A stretch of DNA of 64,000 nucleotides from Alphaproteobacteria bacterium MedPE-SWcel (GTDB lineage Bacteria; Pseudomonadota; Alphaproteobacteria; Rhodobacterales; Rhodobacteraceae): assembly GCA_001874255.1 (NCBI GenBank), contig MPDC01000005.1:62001-126000 (forward strand), written 5' to 3'. The position numbers and the translations under genes were made by a program. The notes beneath the pieces are model-generated. The model was not told the DNA's origin, did not search any database, and saw only the letters and a list, made by a program, of their open reading frames with translations. Shown piece by piece: positions 46,539-57,390 of the stretch; position 1 is the first letter of the stretch; every line of letters starts with the position of its first letter.

Positions 46539-46593
46539 CCGCACGGGCACGCAGGGGCACGCACGGGTTGCGCACGGGTTGCACGCTGCAGGC
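46539..46593. repeat. 11-nt tandem array, five units
   Basis: Units at 46539, 46550, 46561, 46572 and 46583; gcacgggttgc is identical in the third and fourth. Ends 12 nt before the flavoprotein ATG. Confidence 0.85.
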
Positions 46594-46604
46594 TTTCGTG
46601 TTCG

Positions 46605-47789
46605 ATGCAGCCCATGCAGATACGAACCTTGATTCTCGGCGCTGGCGCGGCTGGCATGATGTGCGCGGCCCATGCAGGGGGCGACTGCCTGGTGATTGAT
46701 CACGCCCGGACGCCCGGAGAAAAGATCCGGATCTCCGGGGGCGGCCGCTGCAACTTTACCAACCTCCATGCGACCGCCGACAACTACATTTCCGCAAACC
46801 CCCATTTCTGCAAGTCGGCGCTGGCGCGCTACAGCCAATGGGACTTCATCTCGCTGGTGGACCGGCACGGTATCGACTGGCACGAAAAAACCCTCGGTCA
46901 GCTGTTTTGCGATGGCTCGGCCAAGCAGATCGTGGCGATGCTGGTGAGTGAATTGCGCGCGGCGGGCGCTGATCTTTGGCTGCAGTCCTCCCTGTCCGGC
47001 GTCACCCGCACCCCGGAGGGCTTCGTGGTCCGGCTGGAGCGCGAGGGCAAGCCGGTCACTGTCACCGCCCGCAATCTGGTCCTTGCGACGGGCGGCAAAT
47101 CGATCCCCAAGATGGGCGCCACCGGCCTTGCCTATGATCTGGCGCGGCAGTTCGATCTGCCTGTCACCGAAACCCGGCCCGGACTGGTGCCGTTCACCTT
47201 CACCGGCGACCGCTTCAAACCGCTGGCCGGGCTTGCGGTGCCTGCCCGGCTCTCGAATTCCCGCGCCGGTTTTGACGAAGCGCTGCTGTTCACCCATCGC
47301 GGCCTCTCCGGCCCGGCGGTTCTGCAGCTGTCGAGCTACTGGCGCGACGGCGAGGACATCAGCGTTCATCTGCTGCCCGATGTCGATCTGTTCACCGCCC
47401 TGCGCGCGCAGCGGCAGGACAGCGGCCGCAAGGATCTGACCACGGAGCTGGCGCGTCACCTGCCCGCGCGGCTGGTCGACGCATTGGCGGGCGAATGGTC
47501 GCTGCGGGGGCGGCTTGCCGACCAATCCGACGCCGCCTTGCAGCAGCTCTGCAATCGCCTGCACGACTGGCAGCTCAGGCCCACCGGCACCGAGGGCTAT
47601 CGCACCGCCGAGGTCACCCTGGGCGGCATCGACACCGATGCGCTGTCCTCGCGATCCATGGCGGCGAAATCGGTGCCCGGCCTCTATGCCATCGGCGAGG
47701 CCGTCGACGTCACAGGCTGGCTGGGCGGGTATAATTTCCAATGGGCCTGGGCCTCGGCCCATGCTGCAGGCAGCGCGATCCGGGGCTGA
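46605..47789 (+). CDS. BaiN/HI0933-type flavoprotein (NAD(P)/FAD-dependent oxidoreductase)
   Basis: 394 residues from ATG 46605 (ATG 46614 also possible). Rossmann GAGAAGMMCA, then KIRISGGGRCNFTN, LVLATGGKSIPKMGATG, TEVTLGGIDTDALSS-type segment (AEVTLGGI) and end motif GEAVDVTGWLGGYNFQWAWASA: the TIGR00275/TIGR03862 group. Reaction unknown in most bacteria. It is the only plus-strand gene inside the dcw cluster, flanked by an 11-nt array upstream and a 13-nt array that starts on its stop codon. Confidence 0.92.
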   Translation: MQPMQIRTLILGAGAAGMMCAAHAGGDCLVIDHARTPGEKIRISGGGRCNFTNLHATADNYISANPHFCKSALARYSQWDFISLVDRHGIDWHEKTLGQLFCDGSAKQIVAMLVSELRAAGADLWLQSSLSGVTRTPEGFVVRLEREGKPVTVTARNLVLATGGKSIPKMGATGLAYDLARQFDLPVTETRPGLVPFTFTGDRFKPLAGLAVPARLSNSRAGFDEALLFTHRGLSGPAVLQLSSYWRDGEDISVHLLPDVDLFTALRAQRQDSGRKDLTTELARHLPARLVDALAGEWSLRGRLADQSDAALQQLCNRLHDWQLRPTGTEGYRTAEVTLGGIDTDALSSRSMAAKSVPGLYAIGEAVDVTGWLGGYNFQWAWASAHAAGSAIRG

Positions 47790-47876
47790 GTCCTGGGGCT
47801 GAGACTTTGGGCTGATACCTGAGATCTGAAATTCGGGGCTGAAATTCGCGACTGAGACTTGGAACTGAGATCTGGG
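47784..47876. repeat. 13-nt tandem array beginning on the flavoprotein stop codon
   Basis: The core NNctga recurs at 47784, 47797, 47810, 47824, 47837, 47850 and 47863 (13-nt steps, one of 14). In the first unit the tga is the stop codon of the flavoprotein gene (47787-47789). Confidence 0.9.
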
Positions 47877-47954
47877 GCAACCCGGCGCGCAGTCGCCCCC
47901 ACGGATCATCAGTAGTCCGTTATGCGCCGGGGACCCCGCGCCACGGCGCCCGCC

Positions 47955-49358
47955 CTATTGCGGCAGTCGGCGCCGCACCTGGGCAATGAAATCGTCGCCG
48001 CGCGCCTCGAAACTGTCGTATTGATCAAAACTGGCCGCCGCCGGAGCCAGCAATACTGTTTCGCCCGCGCCCGCGTCCTCCATTGCCCGCGCCACTGCCT
48101 GCTCCATCGTGGTGCAGACCTCGGCCTCCACATCCAGTTGCATGGCAAATTGCGCCGCCTCGCGCCCGATGACATATGCGCGGATCACCTCGCCCGTGGC
48201 GCCCCGGAGCGCCTCCAGCCCGCCCTCTTTTTCCAGCCCGCCACAGATCCAGCGGATTTTGCGGAAGGCGCTCAACGCCTTGGCCGCGCTGTCGACATTG
48301 GTCGCCTTGCTGTCGTTGACATAGGCCACGCCCGCCGCCTCGGCGACGCGCTGGCTGCGATGCGGCAGGCCGGGATAGGTTTTCATTGCCGCTTCGATCA
48401 CCCGCGGTGCGAGCCCCAGCGTGCGGGCCGAGGCATAGGCCGCGCAGGCGTTCTGGTGATTATGCGCGCCGGGCAGGCCGGGGATCTCGCGCAGATCGAT
48501 GGAGCCGGCCTGGCGGCCCTTGCGGTATTCCGACAGGAACCCCTTGCGTGCAAATACGGTCCAGCCCGCATCACCGCTGAGCTTCTGACCGGAGGAAATC
48601 CGGATCACCCGATCGTCCGACGGCCCCTCGCTCAGCTGTCCGGCCAGAAACAGGCCTTCGTCCTCATCGACGCCGATGATCGCCCGGTCCGGCCCGCCTT
48701 CGGCAAACAGTCTGCGCTTGGCGGCGAAATACCCGCCCATACCCGCATGGCGGTCCAGATGATCCGGCGTCAGATTGGTGAAGACCGCGACATCCGGTGT
48801 CAGGGCGCGGGCCAGATCGGTCTGGTAGGAGGACAGCTCCAGCACGACCACGCCCCCGTCGAGCGGCGGGTCAATGTCGAGCACCCCACGCCCGATGTTT
48901 CCGGCCATCTGGCTATCGCGGCCAACGTGTTCGAGGATATGGTGCAACAGGGCAACCGTGGTGGATTTGCCGTTGGAGCCGGTGATCGCGACCACCTTGG
49001 GGGCGGTGTCGAACTCCTCCCACTCTGAGGTTGCCACGGACCGGAAGAACAGCCCGATGTCATTGTCCACCGGAACCCCGGCAGCCAAGGCGCGCTTCAC
49101 CACCGGGTTGGGCTTGGGATAGAGATGCGGAATGCCGGGCGACACGATCAGCGCGGAGATATCGTCAAAGGCACCCGCTTTCATCAGGTCCCGACAGGCA
49201 AAGCCCTCGGCCTCGGCGCGCGCCCTGGCGGCGGGATTGTCATCCCAACAGATCGCCTCCGCCGCGCCAGCGGCCAATGCCCGCGCCGTCGCCAGTCCGG
49301 AGCGTCCCAGCCCCAGCACCGCCACCTTGTGACCGGTGACACCTCTTACCGGGATCAT
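47955..49358 (-). CDS. murD: UDP-N-acetylmuramoylalanine--D-glutamate ligase MurD
   Basis: 467 residues. [18 protein letters not shown] loop GSNGKST at 127-133, [25 protein letters not shown] and YVNDSKATN. Adds D-Glu to UDP-MurNAc-L-Ala. 303 nt after mraY. Its 3' end faces the convergent flavoprotein gene. Confidence 0.98.
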   Translation of the reverse strand: MIPVRGVTGHKVAVLGLGRSGLATARALAAGAAEAICWDDNPAARARAEAEGFACRDLMKAGAFDDISALIVSPGIPHLYPKPNPVVKRALAAGVPVDNDIGLFFRSVATSEWEEFDTAPKVVAITGSNGKSTTVALLHHILEHVGRDSQMAGNIGRGVLDIDPPLDGGVVVLELSSYQTDLARALTPDVAVFTNLTPDHLDRHAGMGGYFAAKRRLFAEGGPDRAIIGVDEDEGLFLAGQLSEGPSDDRVIRISSGQKLSGDAGWTVFARKGFLSEYRKGRQAGSIDLREIPGLPGAHNHQNACAAYASARTLGLAPRVIEAAMKTYPGLPHRSQRVAEAAGVAYVNDSKATNVDSAAKALSAFRKIRWICGGLEKEGGLEALRGATGEVIRAYVIGREAAQFAMQLDVEAEVCTTMEQAVARAMEDAGAGETVLLAPAAASFDQYDSFEARGDDFIAQVRRRLPQ

Positions 49359-49661
49359 GCCCTACCTCGCCTGTCGTCCTTGATCTGCGGCGACCTTGCA
49401 CCTGACGGCCCGCGATTTGCAAGCACCACCGGCGCGGGTCCCGCTCCGCCTGCCCGGCGGCGCTGATGTGCTGCGCAGCGCCTCGCCCCCTGCGGGAGCG
49501 CGCGCAGCGCGCCCGGCCCAACGCTTTGCGCCGTATCGTCAGATGCGGCGCAAAGGGGCGGGAGCGCCCCCCTCTTAGCAAAAGCCCCCCGGCGCGGCAC
49601 AATCCCGGCGGTCTTTCCCATCTGCCCGCCCGTATTGGGTCAGTATTGGGTCAGTATTGGG
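49359..49661. other. mraY-murD intergenic region
   Basis: Holds a REP-like GC-rich element (49514-49572) and the 11-nt array on the mraY stop codon (49633-49665). No gene and no assignable promoter, although a 303-nt break inside a tightly packed cluster is unusual. Confidence 0.6.
49514..49572. repeat. REP-like palindromic element
   Basis: cggcccaacg, then the 10-bp inverted repeat ctttgcgccg/cggcgcaaag (49524-49533 with 49546-49555), then gggcgggagcgccccc. The first and last parts recur in the same order at 26467-26524. Confidence 0.65.
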
Positions 49662-49665
49662 TCAG
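49633..49665 (-). repeat. 11-nt array beginning on the mraY stop codon
   Basis: Minus strand: ctgacccaata three times without change. The tga of the first unit (49662-49664) is the mraY stop codon. Confidence 0.95.
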
Positions 49666-50744
49666 CGGACCTTCAAAGTGGCCAGACCGATCATCGCCAG
49701 GATCAGGGAGATGATCCAGAACCGGATCACGATCGTCGGTTCCGCCCAGCCCTTTTTCTCATAGTGATGATGGATCGGCGCCATCAGGAACACCCGCTTG
49801 CCGGTCCGTTTGAAATACAGCACCTGAATGATCACCGACAGCGCCTCGACCACAAACAGCCCGCCGACAATCGCCAGCACCAGCTCGTGTTTGGTGGCAA
49901 CCGCAATCGCGCCCAGGGCCCCGCCCAGCGCCAGCGAGCCGGTGTCGCCCATGAAGACCGCAGCCGGCGGCGCATTATACCACAAGAAGCCCAATCCCCC
50001 CCCGAACAGGGCGGCGGAAAAGATCAGGATCTCTCCCGTGCCCGGCACATAATGCACATCGAGGTATTCGGTGAAATCGACCCGTCCCACCGCATAGGCG
50101 ATAATCCCGAGCGCACCCGCCGCAATCATCACCGGCATGATCGCCAGCCCGTCGAGCCCGTCCGTCAGGTTGACCGCATTGGCCGCCCCCACAATGACGC
50201 AGATGCAAAACGGAACGTAGAAAAGCCCAAGGTTCACCAGCGTGTCCTTGAAGACCGGCAGGGCCAGCTGATTTTGCAACCCGACGGGGTGGCTCCAACT
50301 GGCCCAGAGCGCGGCAATGATCGCAATGGCAAAGCCCAGCGCCAGACGCAGCTTGCCCGGCACGCCCTTGGTGTTCTGCTTGGACACTTTGGCATAGTCA
50401 TCGGCAAATCCGATCAGACCGAATGACAGCGTGACAAACAGGACCAGCCAGACAAACGGATTGTCCCAGCGCGCCCAGACCAGCGTCGAGAACAACAAGG
50501 CCCCCACGATCAAAAGCCCCCCCATCGTCGGCGTCCCCGCCTTGGCCTGATGGCCCTCAGGCCCGTCATCCCGGATCGGTTGCCCTTTGCCCTGCCGCTT
50601 GCGCAACACGTTGATCAACGGCCTGCCGAACACAAAGCCGAAGATCAGCGCCGTCAGGAACGCTCCGCCCGCGCGGAAGGTGATGTAGCGAAAGAGATTG
50701 AAGAAATCCCCCCCATCCGACAGAGCGGTCAACCAGTAGAGCAT
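49662..50744 (-). CDS. mraY: Phospho-N-acetylmuramoyl-pentapeptide transferase MraY
   Basis: 360 residues from ATG 50744, the canonical length. About ten membrane helices; [25 protein letters not shown] (catalytic Asp pair), [13 protein letters not shown] and the [15 protein letters not shown] loop. Forms lipid I. The frame to 50966 beyond this start is not family-like. Confidence 0.98.
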   Translation of the reverse strand: MLYWLTALSDGGDFFNLFRYITFRAGGAFLTALIFGFVFGRPLINVLRKRQGKGQPIRDDGPEGHQAKAGTPTMGGLLIVGALLFSTLVWARWDNPFVWLVLFVTLSFGLIGFADDYAKVSKQNTKGVPGKLRLALGFAIAIIAALWASWSHPVGLQNQLALPVFKDTLVNLGLFYVPFCICVIVGAANAVNLTDGLDGLAIMPVMIAAGALGIIAYAVGRVDFTEYLDVHYVPGTGEILIFSAALFGGGLGFLWYNAPPAAVFMGDTGSLALGGALGAIAVATKHELVLAIVGGLFVVEALSVIIQVLYFKRTGKRVFLMAPIHHHYEKKGWAEPTIVIRFWIISLILAMIGLATLKVR

Positions 50745-50784
50745 TCCGATGCGGCCCCTGTTTTGAGTGAACTGAATATGAGTG

Positions 50785-52176
50785 TCATGAAGGTGACCTG
50801 CCTTGACCGATTTCCCGGATCGCGTCAACCACACGTCGCATCTGCATATAGAGCGAGCCCTTGGCAAGAACGACATCGCCGCCCCGGATGAGGCCAGGAA
50901 GGGTCTCGGCGACCTGCTGGCTGGCCGCCACAGACTGCCCCCGCTTTGCGTCGGGCAGGGCCGCATGCAGGCTCTGCATCAGCGGGCCCACGCAATGGAC
51001 CGTGTCGATCCGCTCCAGCGCGGGCAGATCCGCCAGCCCCCGGTGAAGCTGTTCGGCCCCCGGCCCAAGTTCCCCCATATCGCCGAGCACCGCGATGCGC
51101 CGCCCCGTGGTCGGCGTTGCCGCCAGCACCTCCAGCGCCGCCGCAACCGAGGTCGGGTTGGCATTATAGGCATCGTCCAGCACCGTCACCGGCCCGCTCG
51201 GCAGATCGACAGTGAACCGCGCGCCGCGCCCCTGGACCGGCGCCCAGTCCGCCAATCCCGCCAGCGCCAGATCCAGATCTCCGCCCAGAGCCGTGACAGC
51301 CGCCAATGCCCCGACTGCATTCATCGCAAAATGCGCGCCAAGGGACCGGATATCGGCCGTGACGCTGCGCCCTTCGCAGTCAAAACCGGCCCGGGTGATG
51401 TCTCCGTCCAGCTCTACCGCGCTCAGCCTGTAGCGCTCTGCCGAACGGCCGAACCACCGCAGCGCGCAGCCTCGGGTCTCGGCCGCATTGCCCAGAATCG
51501 GGCTGACATCGAGATCGGCGTTCAATACTGCGGTGCCGCCCGGCTCCAATCCGTCGAGGATGGAGGCTTTTTCACGGGCAATTCCAGCAACGTCGTCAAA
51601 GGCCTCCAGATGGACCGCTGCGACGGTCGTCACCATTGCCACATGAGGGCGAGCCTGGCGCGCCAGCGGGGCAATCTCGCCCGGGTGGTTCATGCCGATC
51701 TCGATCACCGCGAATTCGGTGTCCGCGGGCATTCTCGCCAAGGTCAGCGGCACCCCCCAATGGTTGTTGTAGCTGGCCACGGCGGCGTGGGTCCGCCCCT
51801 GCGGCGCCAGCATCGCCGCCAGCATTTCCTTGGTCGAGGTCTTGCCCACCGATCCGGTGACCGCAACCACCCGCGCCGCCGTCCGCGCCCGTCCGGCGCG
51901 GCCCAGAGCCTCCAGCCCCGTTTGCACATCGTCGACGATCAGCAGCGGCGCCGTCTCGGAGACCCCCTCGGGCACGCGCGACACCAGCGCGGCGCCTGCG
52001 CCCTTCGCCAGAGCCTGCGCCACAAAGTCATGGCCATCCCGCGCCGCAGTCAGCGCCACGAACAGATCGCCGGGCTGCAGGCTGCGCGTGTCGATTGAAA
52101 TCCCGTCAACAGCCCAGTCACCGACCGCCCGTCCCCCGGTCGCAGCTGCGGCGTCATTTGCGGTCCAGAGGCTCAT
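50785..52176 (-). CDS. murF: UDP-MurNAc-tripeptide--D-Ala-D-Ala ligase MurF
   Basis: 463 residues. ATP loop GSVGKTS at 108-114, [20 protein letters not shown] and [10 protein letters not shown]. Adds D-Ala-D-Ala from Ddl. ATG overlaps the murE stop by 4 nt; 40 nt to mraY. Confidence 0.98.
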   Translation of the reverse strand: MSLWTANDAAAATGGRAVGDWAVDGISIDTRSLQPGDLFVALTAARDGHDFVAQALAKGAGAALVSRVPEGVSETAPLLIVDDVQTGLEALGRAGRARTAARVVAVTGSVGKTSTKEMLAAMLAPQGRTHAAVASYNNHWGVPLTLARMPADTEFAVIEIGMNHPGEIAPLARQARPHVAMVTTVAAVHLEAFDDVAGIAREKASILDGLEPGGTAVLNADLDVSPILGNAAETRGCALRWFGRSAERYRLSAVELDGDITRAGFDCEGRSVTADIRSLGAHFAMNAVGALAAVTALGGDLDLALAGLADWAPVQGRGARFTVDLPSGPVTVLDDAYNANPTSVAAALEVLAATPTTGRRIAVLGDMGELGPGAEQLHRGLADLPALERIDTVHCVGPLMQSLHAALPDAKRGQSVAASQQVAETLPGLIRGGDVVLAKGSLYMQMRRVVDAIREIGQGRSPS

Positions 52177-53657
52177 ACCATTCTCCCGTCCAGCGCGGCC
52201 ACCGCCATGCTGGCCTGTTCCACATCATCAAAAGGCAGCACATCCGTGCCAACGATCTGGCCGCTTTCATGGCCCTTGCCACAGATCAAAAGCGCATCGC
52301 CCGCGGCCAGCATATCGACACCGCGCAGGATGGCCTCGGCGCGGTCGCCCACATTCAGAGCCCCCGGCGCCCCCCCCATCACGGCGGCCCGGATTGCGTC
52401 CGGATCTTCGCTGCGCGGGTTGTCATCGGTCACGATCACGGCGTCGGCGGTCTCATGCGCGGCCTGCCCCATCAACGGCCGCTTGCCGGCGTCGCGATCC
52501 CCGCCGGCACCGACAATGGCAACCAAACGCCCCAACACATGCGGTCGCAGCGCCTTGATCGCGGTGGAGACCGCATCGGGCGTATGGGCATAATCCACAA
52601 ACACGGTCGCGCCATTGTTGCGCGTTGCGGCCAGCTGCATCCGCCCGCGCACGGTGGTCAGATGCGGCAGCGTTTCAAAGACCTGCTCCGGCACCTCGCC
52701 GCTGGCAATCGCCAGACCGGCGGCCACCAGAACGTTTTCCGCCTGAAAGCCTCCGATCAGATTGAGCCGGACGCCAAAGGGGCGATCATGCCAGGCGAAG
52801 CGGATATCCTGACCGGTGGCATCCACCCGCACGCCCTGCAGCGCCAGATCGCCCAGGCCCCGGCCCACGGTGATGACCTCCTGTCCGCGCGCGGCGGCAA
52901 TGGCGCGCATTTCCGTGCCGCGCGGATCCGACATGTTGATCACCGCGACCCCGTCTTCGGAGAGCACACGCCGAAACAACCCTGCCTTGGCGGCGAAATA
53001 GGCCTCGAAGGTTTCGTGATAGTCCAGATGGTCCTGGGTGAAATTGGTGAAGCCCGCAGCCTGCAGATGCACGCCATCCAACCGTCGCTGATCGAGCCCA
53101 TGGGAGGAGGCCTCCATCGCGGCATGGGTCACACCCGCCGCCGCCGCCGCCGCCAGGGCCCGGTGCAATGTGATCGGCTCTGGCGTGGTATGGGCCAGCG
53201 GGTGGCTCCAGGCGCCTTCTATTCCGGTCGTCCCGAGGTTGACGGCGCTATGTCCCAGCTCTGTCCAGATCATCCGCAGGAACGTCGCCACCGAGGTCTT
53301 GCCATTGGTGCCGGTGACCGCCGCCATCGTCTGCGGCTGCGCGCCGAACCACAGGGCCGCCGCACCGGACAACGCCTGGCGCGGATCTTCGGCAATCACC
53401 AGCGCCGCCCCCGCCGCGGCAATCGCCTCGCCCGCGATCTCGGCGCCCTGCGCATCGGTCAGAACGGCGCAGGCCCCCTGTTCAAGGACCTGAGGCACGA
53501 AACCCGCGCCATGCACCCGCGACCCCGGCAGGGCGGCAAAGACAAATCCCGCGCGGACCTCGCGACTGTCCACGGCCAACCCCGATATGACAGGATCGAC
53601 GCCTCCGCGGGCGGTCAGTCCCAACTGGCTGAGCTTGAGCGGTTGTCTGTCTGTCAT
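52173..53657 (-). CDS. murE: UDP-MurNAc-L-Ala-D-Glu--meso-diaminopimelate ligase MurE
   Basis: 494 residues. ATP loop TGTNGKTS at 115-122, MEASSHGLDQRR, NFTQDHLDYH and DDNPRSEDP; the DNPR motif specifies meso-diaminopimelate rather than lysine, so the cell wall is of the DAP type. Starts 14 nt after ftsI. Confidence 0.98.
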   Translation of the reverse strand: MTDRQPLKLSQLGLTARGGVDPVISGLAVDSREVRAGFVFAALPGSRVHGAGFVPQVLEQGACAVLTDAQGAEIAGEAIAAAGAALVIAEDPRQALSGAAALWFGAQPQTMAAVTGTNGKTSVATFLRMIWTELGHSAVNLGTTGIEGAWSHPLAHTTPEPITLHRALAAAAAAGVTHAAMEASSHGLDQRRLDGVHLQAAGFTNFTQDHLDYHETFEAYFAAKAGLFRRVLSEDGVAVINMSDPRGTEMRAIAAARGQEVITVGRGLGDLALQGVRVDATGQDIRFAWHDRPFGVRLNLIGGFQAENVLVAAGLAIASGEVPEQVFETLPHLTTVRGRMQLAATRNNGATVFVDYAHTPDAVSTAIKALRPHVLGRLVAIVGAGGDRDAGKRPLMGQAAHETADAVIVTDDNPRSEDPDAIRAAVMGGAPGALNVGDRAEAILRGVDMLAAGDALLICGKGHESGQIVGTDVLPFDDVEQASMAVAALDGRMV

Positions 53658-53671
53658 GAGGGTCCCACCGA

Positions 53672-55456
53672 TTAGTTTGAGGTGAGGGTTACACCAGAGA
53701 TGCGTGCAGGTTCAATCTGTGGTCTGAGACCAAGCAAAGGCGCAAGCCGGGCGATCATTTCCGCAGCGACCGGCGCGGCCGTCCAGCCGGCGGTGCGGCG
53801 CTCTTCGCCATAGGCGACCACCTCCGGCTCGTCCAGCGTCACCACGAGAACGTATTTGGGATCGCTGACGGGAAAAACCGAGGCAAATGTGGCGATCACC
53901 TTGTCCTCATAATAGCCGCCCATTGGCTTGGGCTTGTCCGCCGTCCCCGTCTTGCCGCCCACCTCGTAGCCCTTGACCTCGGCAAAGGAGGCCGTGCCTT
54001 CGCTCACGACCCGGCGCAGCATGGCCAGAGAGGCCTCTGCCACTTCCCGCCGCATCACCCGGGGGCCGTGCTGCGGCCCTGTCTGTTTCAAAAGCGTCGG
54101 CGCCACGTAGTTGCCGCCGTTCGCGATCGCGGCATAGCCCGCCGCAAGATGCATCGGCGTCGTGGAGATCCCATGGCCGTAGGAAATCGTCATGGCCGAC
54201 AATTCCGACCAGTTCCTGGGCAGCAGCGGCTGACCGCCGGTGGCTTCGACGATCTCGAACGGGGTCGGCTCCAGCATGCCGAGGTCGTTCAGGAAACTGC
54301 GCTGACGCTCGGCGCCGATCTGCTGCGCCAGCCGTGCGGTGCCGATGTTGGAGGATTTCTCGATAATCTTGGAAACCGTCAACTCCTTGCCGTAGTTGTG
54401 GTAATCCCGAATTGTGAACTTGCCCCAGCGCAGAGGCCCGCGGATGTCGACGACGGTGTCGGGCGAGACCAGCCCCAGCTCCATCGCCTGTGCGGCCGCG
54501 AATATCTTGAAGGTGGAGCCAAGCTCATAGACCCCCTGAACCGAGCGGTTGAACAGCGGGCTTTGCGATGGATCGAAACCGCTGGTGGGCGGGCGCGGAC
54601 GTTCGTTGGGATCGAAATCCGGCAGGGAGGCGACCGAAATCACCTCGCCGGTGTGCACATCCATCAGGATCGAGGTGGCGCCCTTGGCGTTCATCAGCTT
54701 CATGCCGCCGTAGAGCACCTCTTCGGTGGCGTCCTGAACCGACAGATCCAGGCTGAGCGTCAGCGGCTTGCCCGCGTTGGCCGGGTCGCGCAGGAAATCG
54801 TCAAACTGCTTCTCGACGCCGGCGACACCGATCACTTCGGCCGCGCTCACGCCCTCTTTGCCAAAAGAGGCACCGCCCAGAACATGCGAGGCCAGACGGC
54901 CATTCGGATAGAGCCGCATTTCGCGCGGACCGAACATGAGGCCGGGGTCCCCGATATCATGCACCGCCTGCATTTGCTCGGGGCTGATTTTCTTCTTGAT
55001 CCACAGGAACTTGCGCTTCCCGGTAAAATCCTGCAGCAGGCGTTCGCGATCCAGATCTGGAAAGATCGCCGCCAATTCATCCGCCGCCGTCAAGGGGTCG
55101 ATCATCTGGGGCGGCTGCGCATAGAGCGAATGGGTCTCGAAGTTGGTGGCCAGAATCCGGCCCGACCGATCGACGATATCCGCACGCTGATTGGCGATGA
55201 CGCTCCCGCCGGTGGCCGCGACGGGCTCTGACGGTTCGGATGTCGCCATGAACGCCATCCGGCCGCCGATCGCGACATAGGCACAGACGAAAAACGCCGC
55301 CAGCACCAGAAGCCGCCCTTCGGCCCGCGTGCGCGCATGAACTTCCATGTCCCGGTGGCGTTGGGCGAGGTTCTCGCGCTCGATCAGATCCGGGTTTTCC
55401 CCCCGCGCCCGTGCAGGCAATACGCGGGCCAGGGGACGCAGCGGTGTGCGGATCAT
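53672..55456 (-). CDS. ftsI: Septal transpeptidase FtsI (PBP3)
   Basis: 594 residues from ATG 55456, overlapping the ftsL stop (ATGA). One membrane helix at about 48-70, dimerisation domain, then the penicillin-binding motifs: STFK with Ser314, SSN at 368-370 and KTG at 502-504. Cross-links septal peptidoglycan with FtsW. The upstream extension to 55639 lies inside ftsL and is rejected. Confidence 0.97.
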   Translation of the reverse strand: MIRTPLRPLARVLPARARGENPDLIERENLAQRHRDMEVHARTRAEGRLLVLAAFFVCAYVAIGGRMAFMATSEPSEPVAATGGSVIANQRADIVDRSGRILATNFETHSLYAQPPQMIDPLTAADELAAIFPDLDRERLLQDFTGKRKFLWIKKKISPEQMQAVHDIGDPGLMFGPREMRLYPNGRLASHVLGGASFGKEGVSAAEVIGVAGVEKQFDDFLRDPANAGKPLTLSLDLSVQDATEEVLYGGMKLMNAKGATSILMDVHTGEVISVASLPDFDPNERPRPPTSGFDPSQSPLFNRSVQGVYELGSTFKIFAAAQAMELGLVSPDTVVDIRGPLRWGKFTIRDYHNYGKELTVSKIIEKSSNIGTARLAQQIGAERQRSFLNDLGMLEPTPFEIVEATGGQPLLPRNWSELSAMTISYGHGISTTPMHLAAGYAAIANGGNYVAPTLLKQTGPQHGPRVMRREVAEASLAMLRRVVSEGTASFAEVKGYEVGGKTGTADKPKPMGGYYEDKVIATFASVFPVSDPKYVLVVTLDEPEVVAYGEERRTAGWTAAPVAAEMIARLAPLLGLRPQIEPARISGVTLTSN

Positions 55457-55803
55457 CGGTCGCCCTCCAGACCATAGGCCGAAACCTCGACACTCTCTTC
55501 GATCACCAGACCGGAGGGCGGGTAGGAGACCTCGTCCACGCGGCCGAACTGATCCGGGCGCAAGGGCAACAGGCCAAGCCGGTCGAAATTGATCTCGGCC
55601 AGCTCGCGCAGCCGATCCGGCCGGTTGAGATAGGCCCATTCCGCACGCAGCACGCTCAGCCGGACCTGAGACGCGGCGATCTGGCTGCGCAGCGCCCGGG
55701 TTTCCTTCAACACCTGCTGGGTCGCGTAATTCTCGCGATAGGCCCAGAACGCCAGACCAAAGACGGCAAGGATTGTCAGAAGATAGGCCAGGGTGCGCAT
55801 CAA
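55453..55803 (-). CDS. ftsL: Cell division protein FtsL
   Basis: 116 residues. Short cytoplasmic start, one membrane helix (about 4-23), then a coiled coil ([20 protein letters not shown]) and [10 protein letters not shown], as in FtsL. It forms a complex with FtsQ and FtsB. Identified mainly by position and layout. Start overlaps the rsmH stop. Confidence 0.9.
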   Translation of the reverse strand: MMRTLAYLLTILAVFGLAFWAYRENYATQQVLKETRALRSQIAASQVRLSVLRAEWAYLNRPDRLRELAEINFDRLGLLPLRPDQFGRVDEVSYPPSGLVIEESVEVSAYGLEGDR

Positions 55804-56789
55804 CGGGTCTCTTTCAACTGCGGCATGCTCAGGTCTTTGGCAGAGATCTCCACGGGGGCGGCATCCGTGCGCCGACCCACCCGCAGCCGTGCCGAGCGCG
55901 ACCGTGGGTTCTGGGCCAGCTCTTCGTCATCCGGCCCCACCGCCTTGCGGGTGACCAATTCGAATTGGCTGGGGGTTTCGACAATTTCGGGCGCATAGCG
56001 ATTGGCATTGCCGGTCTTGTTGGCCCGATGCTGAAAGAACCGCTTGACCATCCGGTCCTCGACCGAATGGAAGGTCACGACGGCCAGCAGGCCACCGGGC
56101 TTCAGCGCCCGCTCGGCGGCCAGAAGCCCCCCCATCAGCTCTTCATATTCACCGTTGACCGCAATCCGCAGCGCCTGAAAGCTGCGGGTCGCGGGATGCG
56201 ATTGCCCGGGCTTCGCACGCGGCAGGCAGCTCTCGACGATCTGGGCAAGACGCAGGGTCGTGGTGATCGGCTCTTCCGCACGCGCGGATACAATCGCCTT
56301 GGCAATACGGCGGCTGGCCCGCTCCTCGCCAAAGTGGTAGAGAATATCCGCGATCTGCACATCCGTAAGCTCGGCCACCAGATCCGCAGCCGACGGACCG
56401 TCCTGGCTCATCCGCATATCGAGGGGGCCGTCCTTCATGAAGGAAAACCCGCGCTCCGCCAGATCCAGCTGCATCGAGGAGACGCCGAGATCCAGAACCA
56501 CGCCATCGAGGTCGCTGGCATAGTCATCCATCTGCGAGAACACGCCCTGCTGCAGCACCAGCCGGTCCCCGTATTCCGCCGCCCAGGGTCGGGCCATTTC
56601 AAAGGCAAGAGGGTCGCGATCGACGCCGATCAACTGATCCGCGCCCGCCGCCAGCAGGCCTTTGGTGTAGCCCCCCGCCCCAAAGGTTCCGTCCAGCCAA
56701 CGCCCCGTGACCGGCGCCACTGCGGCAAGCAGCGGCTTCAGCAACACGGGAACATGGGGACCGGAGTGTTTGGGCGTGCGGTCCGTCAT
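55800..56789 (-). CDS. rsmH: 16S rRNA m4C1402 methyltransferase RsmH (MraW)
   Basis: 329 residues. [10 protein letters not shown] start, [16 protein letters not shown] (SAM site), [28 protein letters not shown] and [14 protein letters not shown]. Methylates C1402 in the ribosomal P site. Starts 3 nt after the mraZ stop. Confidence 0.98.
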   Translation of the reverse strand: MTDRTPKHSGPHVPVLLKPLLAAVAPVTGRWLDGTFGAGGYTKGLLAAGADQLIGVDRDPLAFEMARPWAAEYGDRLVLQQGVFSQMDDYASDLDGVVLDLGVSSMQLDLAERGFSFMKDGPLDMRMSQDGPSAADLVAELTDVQIADILYHFGEERASRRIAKAIVSARAEEPITTTLRLAQIVESCLPRAKPGQSHPATRSFQALRIAVNGEYEELMGGLLAAERALKPGGLLAVVTFHSVEDRMVKRFFQHRANKTGNANRYAPEIVETPSQFELVTRKAVGPDDEELAQNPRSRSARLRVGRRTDAAPVEISAKDLSMPQLKETR

Positions 56790-56792
56790 CTG

Positions 56793-57296
56793 TTATGCGC
56801 CTCCGGCGCCGTCTAGGAATTCCATCGGGTCGAAGTCGTCCGGAAGCTCTTCCATCAGCTTCTCCGCTTCGGCCATTTCGACCTCGTCGTAGGTCTCGGG
56901 CTTCCAGATCTGGAAGGTGTCGCCAGAGGCGATGAAAAAGGCCTCGCCCTGAAGGCCGACCTTCTGGCGCAACTTTGCGGGCAGCACAAGACGGCCGGTC
57001 TCATCCACGGTTGTCGGCAAGGATTGGCCGTTGAACATGCGTTCCAGGATCTTGCGCCCCTTCGAGCCCCGCGGCAAGGCGGCGATCTTGGCATCGACCT
57101 CTTCGATGGCTTCCATGGTGAAACATTCAAGATACTGACGGCGGTGATCTCCGTAGACGATCACCAGCTCCGGGTTGTCGCCGGGCTGCCAGTTCGGGTC
57201 GGAGGATTCCAGCACACGGCGAAAAGAGGCCGGAATAGACACCCGCCCCTTGTTATCCACCTTATGCTGGCTTTCGCCTCTGAACCTGCGGCCCAC
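56793..57296 (-). CDS. mraZ: Transcriptional regulator MraZ
   Basis: 167 residues from a GTG at 57296 with GGAAGGAC upstream. Two SpoVT/AbrB-like halves: KVDNKGRVSIPASFR and VDETGRLVLPAKLR. MraZ binds repeats upstream of its own gene and regulates the dcw operon. First gene of the cluster. The acidic tail (EELPDDFDPMEF) is longer than in enteric homologues. Confidence 0.97.
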   Translation of the reverse strand: MGRRFRGESQHKVDNKGRVSIPASFRRVLESSDPNWQPGDNPELVIVYGDHRRQYLECFTMEAIEEVDAKIAALPRGSKGRKILERMFNGQSLPTTVDETGRLVLPAKLRQKVGLQGEAFFIASGDTFQIWKPETYDEVEMAEAEKLMEELPDDFDPMEFLDGAGGA

Positions 57297-57390
57297 TGTG
57301 CCGTCCTTCCCGCGCCCCTCGCGCCTCTACTCCGACCGCAGGCCGGAGCTCAAAACCAAAAGGGGCGAGCTGATCCGCTGCCACTGATCA

